Source: Anthoceros angustus (lineage: Eukaryota > Streptophyta > Anthocerotopsida > Anthocerotales > Anthocerotaceae). Taken from it: a DNA stretch of 64,000 nucleotides. The notes under the pieces are model-generated. The model saw only the letters and a program-made list of their open reading frames with translations, had not been told where the DNA came from and searched no databases. Numbering within the stretch: the stretch's first letter is position 1; every line of letters starts with the position of its first letter. Shown here piece by piece: positions 57,085-64,000 of this stretch. The stretch is from positions 310,001 to 374,000 of the forward strand of contig MU008156.1 of NCBI GenBank assembly GCA_010909165.1, written 5' to 3'. Made by a program: the position numbers and the translations under genes.

Positions 57085-59147
57085 AAATGCAGCTGCTTCT
57101 GCTGCACAATCAGGGCGTGTGGGGATGCTGCCTTGCTGAGTTGCACGGCCGCCTCCACCAGCTCACTCGCCTCACACGTGAGCTCCAGCAATTGAAAGCA
57201 GTTGTCGAAGTAGACAAGCCAGCAGCGCTCACGTGCTGTGGCGCACCTCGGTGCAAATACGAATCAAAGGGCTGCCCTACACGGGCTGCCTGGAGTTGGT
57301 AAATCCGTGACCTGCAGCACCACACACATTGCAATCGTTCTGAGCCACATGCACACCAAAACCTTGCATTCCAATCAGAAATCCAGCAACACCGCGGTTT
57401 TGCGTGAGTCTCAGCAACATTCCCTTTCCACGGACTTCGACAACTGGTTGTTGCAGCTGCCATCGCCAGTCTTGAGGTCTTGGCCGCCATCATGAGCAAG
57501 CACCTCCTCTCGGTGTGATGAGGCCACCACCTCGCATGATCCTTTGGCCGTTGCAGCAGCGGGCTTCATGATGTAGCCCACGAGCCACCTGCCGGGTTTG
57601 CAGCCCTGGTTCTAGAAATGACCTAAATGGCCTAATAACCTATCCTGATAATGTCAGTTAAATAGCTTCATATGGGGTAAGCTAATTAATAGCTATTTCC
57701 TAATGGCCAAAATCACATATATAGCCAGCCTACCTCTAGGCTACTATATATATTCTTGTAAAATGAAATGCAGCTGCTTCTGCTGCACAATCAGGGCGTG
57801 TGGGGATGCTGCCTTGCTAGAGTTGCACGGCCGCCTCCACCAGCTCACTCGCCTCACACGTGAGCTCCAGCAATTGAAAGCAGTTGTCGAAGTAGACAAG
57901 CCAGCAGCGCTCACGTGCTGTGGCGCACCTCGGTGCAAATACGAATCAAAGGGCTGCCCTACACGGGCTGCCTGGAGTTGGTAAATCCGTGACCTGCCGC
58001 AGCACCCACACATTGCAATCGTTCTGAGCCACATGCACACCAAAACCTTGCATTCCAATCAGAAATCCAGCAACACCGCGGTTTTGCGTGAGTCTCAACA
58101 ACATTCCCTTTCCACGGACTTCGACAACTGGTTGTTGCAGCTGCCATCGCCAGTCTTGAGGTCTTGGCCGCCATCATGAGCAAGCACCTCCTCTCGGTGT
58201 GATGAGGCCACCACCTCGCATGATCCTTTGGCCGTTGCAGCAGCGGGCTTCATGATGTAGCCCACGAGCCACCTGCCGGGTTTGCAGCCCTGGTTCTAGA
58301 AATGACCTAAATGGCCTAATAACCTATCCTGATAATGTCAGTTAAATAGCTTCATATGGGGTAAGCTAATTAATAGCTATTTCCTAATGGCCAAAATCAC
58401 ATATATAGCCAGCCTACCTCTAGGCTACTATATATATTCTTGTAAAATGAAATGCAGCTGCTTCTGCTGCACAATCAGGGCGTGTGGGGATGCTGCCTTG
58501 CTAGAGTTGCACGGCCGCCTCCACCAGCTCACTCGCCTCACACGTGAGCTCCAGCAATTGAAAGCAGTTGTCGAAGTAGACAAGCCAGCAGCGCTCACGT
58601 GCTGTGGCGCACCTCGGTGCAAATACGAATCAAAGGGCTGCCCTACACGGGCTGCCTGGAGTTGGTAAATCCGTGACCTGCCGCAGCACCCACACATTGC
58701 AATCGTTCTGAGCCACATGCACACCAAAACCTTGCATTCCAATCAGAAATCCAGCAACACCGCGGTTTTGCGTGAGTCTCAACAACATTCCCTTTCCACG
58801 GACTTCGACAACTGGTTGTTGCAGCTGCCATCGCCAGTCTTGAGGTCTTGGCCGCCATCATGAGCAAGCACCTCCTCTCGGTGTGATGAGGCCACCACCT
58901 CGCATGATCCTTTGGCCGTTGCAGCAGCGGGCTTCATGATGTAGCCCACGAGCCACCTGCCGGGTTTGCAGCCCTGGTTCTAGAAATGACCTAAATGGCC
59001 TAATAACCTATCCTGATAATGTCAGTTAAATAGCTTCATATGGGGTAAGCTAATTAATAGCTATTTCCTAATGGCCAAAATCACATATATAGCCAGCCTA
59101 CCTCTAGGCTACTATATATATTCTTGTAAAACAAGTGCGGTGCCACA
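57085..59147 (-). repeat. Right terminal repeat array of the methyltransferase element (putative 5' LTR)
   Basis: Three units with a period of 684 bp; the last two intervals are nearly identical. Each has ATGAAATGCAGCTGCTTCTGC, the GCGCACCTCGGTGCAAATACG segment, the CATGATGTAGCCCACGAGCC segment and TATATATATTCTTGTAAAA. The minus strand starts TGTGGCACCGCACTTG at 59147, with TG as an LTR should. Unit backbones match 42525-43965. Short minus frames in each unit are identical repeats and not independent genes. Confidence 0.75.
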
Positions 59148-61555
59148 GCAGGACCCAACTTTCGGCTGTCGGTTTTGGACTCCCTCAAAACACTCTCGGC
59201 AGCCAAGACCCATGATTGCTACCTCGGCCTTTATCTCATCGAGGCTTGGTTCCCTCATGCTTTGCTCTAAACCTCTGCGAAACCCCTTGACCACCATATC
59301 CAAAGCAAGAATATGTATTGCTTCCTACCTCCTTCATCACGCTCATGGCGGCCAGTTTTTCTTGACTAGGGGCCACAACTCCGCTTATCTTGTCTTGCTC
59401 CTCCTTCAAAACACATCCCAATACTCTTGCTTCACACCTTCGGGACATCTTGGGGTTAGACTTCTTCCCACAAAAATAACGGGCCTCCTTTCTAACATTG
59501 TTCCTCAATACTTCAAATTAGTGCTCAAAAGCGCAAGACAATAGGCTGAAACTCCCATGGCCCAGTCATAGTTTGCACGATACGTCTCAACATGAAATGG
59601 GTGGCGTCTGTTTGTTTCAAAAGGGATATATGAGTGGATTGCATATGTCTTAGGACATAAAATGGACTCATCCTTCATGGGTATGAATGAGGACTCTCTT
59701 GGTATATAAACCACGAAAAACACGAGGAGTTGCAGCAAGATTAGTACTATGACACGGTAAAGTTAGAGTTTAATCAGGCCTAATTCAGTCTTCAAACAGG
59801 CTTAGCACAATGACAACGTTAACAGGTTTGATGGCGTATGAGCGTGGGCATTATCATGGTATTTCATTTGACAGCTTAAGCAAGCGACAAGGCTTGAAAC
59901 AGCAAGGCGTGAAATGGGGATGAAATTTAATTCCACGCACGGCCACCATTACGCTCTTACAATAAAAACCATAACAAGAGCTACAAACTAGCGTGCTTAC
60001 CAAAGTGCGAGATGTGAAGGAAAGCCGTGGCGATATCGTGAACCCTCTTCCGCTTTGGGCCTCTCTTTCCCTTCACCTCCACATGCGGCATTGGTGGAAT
60101 GGTATGCGCATCGTCTTCTACATCACGACATTCGATTGGAAGGGTGTCCACATTTTCCTCCACATTGCGGCATTCCCCAATGAAGCCACACGCATCCGGA
60201 TATTCAGCATTCAACTTTGTTAGAATTGGCGAGCTCTGTAGATGCATCTTGACGGGGTTCTCGTGGTTCGCGACCTTCACATGGCGAGCGAAATTCGCCC
60301 ACGATTGGTTTTAGGGTATGCGGTACACGGCATTCGCCATGTGCTTCGTTCTCAAAGTTCGGTGGAGCATCGGTCTCCAGCCCCATCATTCTCAATCAAG
60401 GCATCGTGGTTGAGCGAGGTAACCTCTCTGTTATGCATCTGCGAAACGGTTGTGTTGCTTGTGATTCCGCGCGAACCCATGCACGTGAAATCGGACATCG
60501 TCCATGCGCCCGGGGCATAGATCCGGCTTGTTTGCTTCACTTTGCGGCGCCCTTCTTCGTCGATGTCGAATCGGACTCGGCGTCTTCCTCGAAGCGGACG
60601 CTCCTCGTCCACGGCATCCTCATCGAAACCTTGTCCGCATACCATGCCTCACGCCCACATCATCATTCAAGCTCGAGCACTCGGCGGCCTTTGCCTTAGC
60701 GGTGGCGGCCGGGTTTTGGGCCGCGACTGCGGAACATGTGAGAACCCACGGCCACGCTTGCTCGCGCCATCTTGGCTACTCCACGCTCTTCCATGGCCAT
60801 CGCAACCTAAACGCCATCAAGGACACCGGGATGCATCCCTTTTTCCCATTGCCCGTTCGCGAGCGAGCCTCCTTGAAGCCCGTTTCTTTGTGAGCTCTAC
60901 ATCCTCGCTGTTCCCTACAGACATAGACATCTTCCGTGATTCTTTAACCTTCCGCCAGTGCCCTTTAATCTCTCGGGGTTGGTCAGTAAATTGGCCACAT
61001 CCGAGTTCTTGTCAAGCGCAACCAACTTTGGGTCCGGACCGGTCATCCCTCCACAGTTGCCTCCACGGCGGCATCTCGGCAACCATTGCCACCGTCGCCG
61101 GAGTGTCCTTGTTCGCCTCTGCGCGCAACTCGATCTTCTGCGATTTTGGCATCTGGACCCATGGTTGGTTGTGATTAACAAGAGCAATGGAAAGAACGGC
61201 ATGCCCATACTTGAAGCTTGAAATGGCGAAGAACGCGCATCTGCTATAAAACTTGCATCCTTACCCTAAGTCCTAAAGTCTCCAAAAGAGGGCTGATGTG
61301 GCTTCAATCCCTCGTCCTGCCGTTTGCGCTGCCAAGTGCCCTCGCTGTAACCCGCAATTGTAGCTGGCCTGTTATCTCTACCAACGTAATCGACATCAAT
61401 CGAGTAGACCCGCCCGGCGGTTCGCTGCCGTTTAGGGTTTTGGGGTTTTGGCGGAACGTGGTGGTCGCAGCAGTGAGTTCGCGGATACCATCCCTACATC
61501 CACCGCTTTCTTGCCGTTTGAATTCCGTTTGCTTGTATTTATATTGTATGTAGTT

Positions 61556-61725
61556 TTATATTGTCCTTGAGCCATGGGAAAAGGGCAACAGTCTCAGATT
61601 CGCCGTTCTCAAACGCCGAAGGCCAAGGAACCTTAATTATTTTTTTGTCCTCGGGCCATGGGTAAAGGGCATCAGTCGCGGCCTCGCCGTTTTCAACGCT
61701 TGAGGCCCAGGAACCCTATCAGTGC
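61556..61725. repeat. Two-copy 85-bp tandem repeat
   Basis: TTGTCCTTGAGCCATGGG... and TTGTCCTCGGGCCATGGG..., each followed by AAAGGGCA, CAGTC, CGCCGTT and AAGGCC/AGGCCCAAGGAACC-type segments, lie head to tail. Probably ordinary CACTA interior repeats. Confidence 0.65.
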
Positions 61726-62492
61726 TTGTCCTTAGGCCTCGGTAATCCTAGAATATAACCTATACTATCGACCATGGTAAAAATGGGATATTCCATGGAA
61801 ACCCGAGACCCAAGGAAAATCCGACTTATAAGGCAAAGGAAACTCTTTTAATGGAGCCATTGTATGTATCATGTGAAGCTTTGACCACGATCGGTGTATT
61901 TGACCACTCGAGTTCTCTAAGAAGCACGCTGCATAGACCACGTGTCGGCATGCGTTCAATGTAGCATTGAAGCGCTGTCTAGCGAAGACACGTGGCGATG
62001 AGCCATTGGCGGTCCAAGCCATAAGAAGGGCCACCGCCTCCCCTTATCGTTGGGTGTAGGTTAAGCTTCTGCGGGCGATTACGATTGGCGTCTGCGAACT
62101 CAAGTTTGGGCCGGTCGGTGAGCATGTCCCAATTTCCCTTCACATGGCGACAATTTTCGCCTGTTGATTCTGGTTGGCATGGATGCACCCTCTTGCGTAT
62201 CTACATGTGTACCAGGGGTTGTTTTGAGAGGCGCGCTGAAGGGCGACCATATGCGAGGGCGAGGACTTGCACATGCCATGGCCATGAGTCGAGGGATATG
62301 CTTGTGCCTCGGCCATGAGCCGCGGCACATACTGATGCCTCGGCCATGTCTTTAACCATGGCCGCGCCTTGGTGTCGCACATGTCTGCAACCCGATCGCG
62401 ACTCCCCAAAAACCTAATCGCCATTAGTCCTGACATATGTGAATGCTTTTCCAGGGTTTTCCAGGTTTTGTGGTTGTGATTAACAAGCATCG

Positions 62493-62741
62493 ATGGCCGC
62501 AGCGCCTGAAGCAGGATCTCCCGGAGATGGATGGCCGGAATACACTGCTCAGTGTGAGGCCACCATCCGCGCCACCTTTGATCACGCATGGGCGGTTCGG
62601 GGTCAACTACCCCCACGCGACACCATCGTGAGCGCAGAGGACGCCCATAGAATTGTTCAGGCTGTCCCCGAGTTTCGAGTTCGCATGCGGTTCATGGTAG
62701 TGGGCGTTGCCTTTGGAGATAGATTCAATCTTTGGAATTGA
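62493..62741 (+). CDS. Unrecognised 82-aa ORF
   Basis: An open plus frame with coding-like composition (EYTAQCEATIRATFDHAWAV and VQAVPEFRVRMRFMVVGVAF). It lies opposite in direction to the minus frames nearby, close to the CACTA right end. No domain is recognised. It may be a captured host exon or chance. Confidence 0.2.
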   Translation: MAAAPEAGSPGDGWPEYTAQCEATIRATFDHAWAVRGQLPPRDTIVSAEDAHRIVQAVPEFRVRMRFMVVGVAFGDRFNLWN

Positions 62742-62919
62742 TGCATCGTGGGCCGGGATACTCACATGGGTGGACGGCGGCGACCATGCGCCTTCTATGG
62801 GATGCCATAAAGGCGCGTTTTGGCTAAACCCCATTAGTGTGAGCATATATAGGGTGTGCAAATTAGGGTTTGTGGCAACCTAAAAATTCGCAAAAAGCCA
62901 TCTTGTAATGCTTTTGATA

Positions 62920-63296
62920 ACTTAGTAAAAGGCGACCCGTTGTAAATCCGGGCATGTAGTAAAAAATATAGCTGGATAGTAAATAAGAGTCTTAGGAAAA
63001 GGTAAACTTTCAACGTAAAACACTTCTAAACACGAAAAACTAACCCACGGTAAAACTCAGGTAGTAAATTCCATACTTGCGTAGTAAAGTTTTCTATCTT
63101 GTTGTGATTCAAAATTGCCTTCGTAATAAGAGACTTTCGCCACGCGCGTAATCGTATTGAGTCGCGAAACCCAACCGTAGTAAAACACGCAACCCATGTT
63201 GTAAAGTCTAGTTGTATACTTGAGAATAATTGACAAATAAAACCTGTAGTAAAGCGAGCAGTGCTCGCTCTCTCATCTCTCTAAAAAAGGCGTTAG
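62920..63296. repeat. CACTA right subterminal repeats
   Basis: Ten or more TAGTAAA or TGTAAA words at irregular spacing (for example GTAGTAAAAAATATAG, GCGTAGTAAAG and CCGTAGTAAAAC). They mirror the GTAGTAAAA repeats at the left end. Confidence 0.8.
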
Positions 63297-63321
63297 TAAA
63301 GGGCATGGTTTCCTAGTAGTG
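63297..63321 (-). repeat. CACTA right terminal inverted repeat
   Basis: Minus strand CACTACTAGGAAACCATGCC, followed outside by the GAT duplication at 63322-63324. Confidence 0.9.
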
Positions 63322-63324
63322 GAT

Positions 63325-64000
63325 CCGGTGATGCTTGAGAGACTACCCACGTCGGACGTCGGTGATCATAGACATCGGTGGCCCACGGAAGATGAGAGTG
63401 AGGATACACAATCCGTGCGATCAAGCTAGTCTCCAAGAAGGAATCAAGAAAGCGGAAACTAGAGGTGTATCATGTCGGAGAGACTATTTTCCGGCCCATG
63501 TTTGTTCTTGCGGGGGGTGTGTGTTGGAAGGAAGGCTCTCCTATGCACATGCGGAGGCTCTCTTGATTCACTAGTGAAAACGTCAAAATTGTCCAACATT
63601 GGAGTCAAGTTTCCCAATTTTTGTCCATTCAAGTCTCTCCATTGTCCAGTCTAGCCACCTACAATTCAGGCGTTTTGGTCCGTGCCTCTAGGGCTTCTTC
63701 TAGCGTGGCTGCACCTGCTTACCCAATACTTGACAACCTCGTTCTTGTTGTGGGGATCCAGCTTGGCTTGCTCCGGCATCTCGACTTTGGGCACCACGTA
63801 GTCGCCCTGACACCCTGTTGCCCAAGCCTTCCCTTGTTAGAAGCTCGATAGCGTGGCCCTACTTCCACGTAATAATTACCCTCTACAACCTCGGCGCCTT
63901 TGCGAATGGGAAGACCCTTCCAAAATTTGTCTTCATGCCGCTCGAGTTTGTGCACACCCTTCACACACGAGGAGGTAGAAGTTAACGTTCTCTATATTGC
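63325..64000. other. Right flank of the CACTA insertion
   Basis: No gene is recognised. A minus frame at 63719-63964 (81 aa, with GLPIRKGAEVVEGNYYVEVG) is coding-like, and a neighbouring frame reads PEQAKLDPHNKNEVVKYWVS. It could be part of another transposon's protein or a host exon running off the window. Confidence 0.3.

Larger units (their letters stand above)
42525..59147 (-). mobile_element. Ty3/gypsy retrotransposon encoding a cytosine DNA methyltransferase
   Basis: The minus-strand order is repeat array (57085-59147), leader, gag, CCHC knuckles, protease, C5 methyltransferase, RT, RNase H, integrase, PHD-like tail (to about 44220), then repeat array (42525-43965). A solo Ret-A LTR interrupts the integrase at 45314-50510. 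Coding length without that insertion is about 6.7 kb. Each domain is identified by its own motifs, listed separately. The terminal arrays are proposed to be its LTRs because they are direct repeats bracketing the coding region. A polypurine tract, a primer site and a target duplication could not be fixed. Confidence 0.8.
59148..62919 (-). other. CACTA interior with unassigned minus-strand ORFs
   Basis: This is the main remaining part of the CACTA body. Minus frames at 59236-59508 (90 aa, KEEQDKISGVVAPSQEKLAA), 59112-59303 (63 aa, DMVVKGFRRGLEQSMREPSL), 59981-60280 (99 aa, ending in basic VKGKRGPKRKR, a possible nuclear signal), 60352-60645 (97 aa, RPLRGRRRVRFDIDEEGRRK) and 60915-61208 are coding-like and consistently on one strand. 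They could be exons of a TnpA-like DNA-binding protein. I recognise no domain, so this is only inferred from location and composition. Confidence 0.35.
41460..63321. mobile_element. CACTA (En/Spm-type) DNA transposon carrying nested elements
   Basis: The left end is CACTACTAGAAACCATGCCCTTTA at 41460. The right end, read on the minus strand from 63321, is CACTACTAGGAAACCATGCC. The 3-bp GAT occurs at 41457-41459 and 63322-63324, as expected for CACTA transposition. Both subterminal zones are rich in TAGTAAA repeats. The element's own sequence is limited to about 41460-42524 and 59148-63321, some 5 kb; the remainder is a later gypsy insertion and its solo LTR. No TnpD-type transposase domain is recognised. 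Confidence 0.88.

Noticed and set aside
57703-57984. A repeated small ORF starting MAKITYIASLPLGYYIYSC as a gene family
   Set aside because: It occurs once per repeat unit in both arrays because the DNA unit is repeated, and it includes the TATATATA box. The frame runs against the element's strand.
1-64000. tRNA, rRNA or other structured RNA genes
   Set aside because: I looked for tRNA-like A/B boxes and rRNA landmarks by eye and saw none beyond the tRNA-complementary primer sites. A covariance-model scan would be decisive.

Overview
The window is nuclear DNA of a eukaryote, almost certainly a streptophyte plant or alga. The evidence is nested Ty3/gypsy, Ty1/copia and CACTA transposons, Asp-tRNA-type primer sites of the Athila kind, AAACCCTAA telomere-like sequence, and a repetitive ORF family I know from seedless plants and streptophyte algae. 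A charophyte alga or a seedless land plant is my best guess; the species is not determined. I found no intact host gene, tRNA, rRNA or CRISPR array. Nearly all coding sequence belongs to mobile elements broken by stops and frameshifts.

Layout. 1-5604: the left-truncated minus-strand gypsy element Ret-B (gag part, primer site, LTR), probably inserted in the 3' LTR of Ret-A1. 5605-33355: Ret-A1, a minus-strand gypsy element with LTRs over 4 kb. Its 5' LTR is split by Ret-A2 (17870-31793, plus strand), a complete element of the same family with a perfect 5-bp target duplication (TGGGG). 33356-37500: AT-richer DNA with palindromic GGCGCC motifs, a telomere-like palindrome, a Ty1/copia RT fragment and unassigned ORFs. 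37525-39410: a frameshifted transposase-like gene. 39041-42300: a 1.6-kb tandem duplication holding host flank plus the left end of a CACTA element. 41460-63321: the CACTA element, with matching terminal inverted repeats and a GAT target duplication. Inside it, flanked by direct-repeat arrays (42525-43965 and 57085-59147), lies a minus-strand gypsy element. That element is in turn interrupted by a solo Ret-A-type LTR (45314-50505, target duplication CTTGT).

Main discovery. The gypsy element inside the CACTA encodes gag with two CCHC knuckles, protease, a C5 cytosine DNA methyltransferase domain, RT, RNase H, integrase and a degraded PHD-finger-like tail, in that order. The methyltransferase (about 52560-53500, minus strand) sits between protease and RT. 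It retains recognisable motifs I, II, IV, VI, VIII and IX/X with DNMT3-like spacing. The catalytic Cys is present, but motif IV reads GWECQGFS instead of the usual PC. A retroelement carrying both a DNA methylation writer and a possible chromatin reader could methylate its own copies or steer integration.

Relative order of events from nesting: CACTA, then the methyltransferase gypsy element inserted in it, then the Ret-A solo LTR inserted in that. On the left, Ret-A1 came before Ret-A2 and apparently before Ret-B. Related Ret-A copies differ largely by 1-4 nt indels, so sequence or assembly error should be excluded before dating or reading-frame conclusions.
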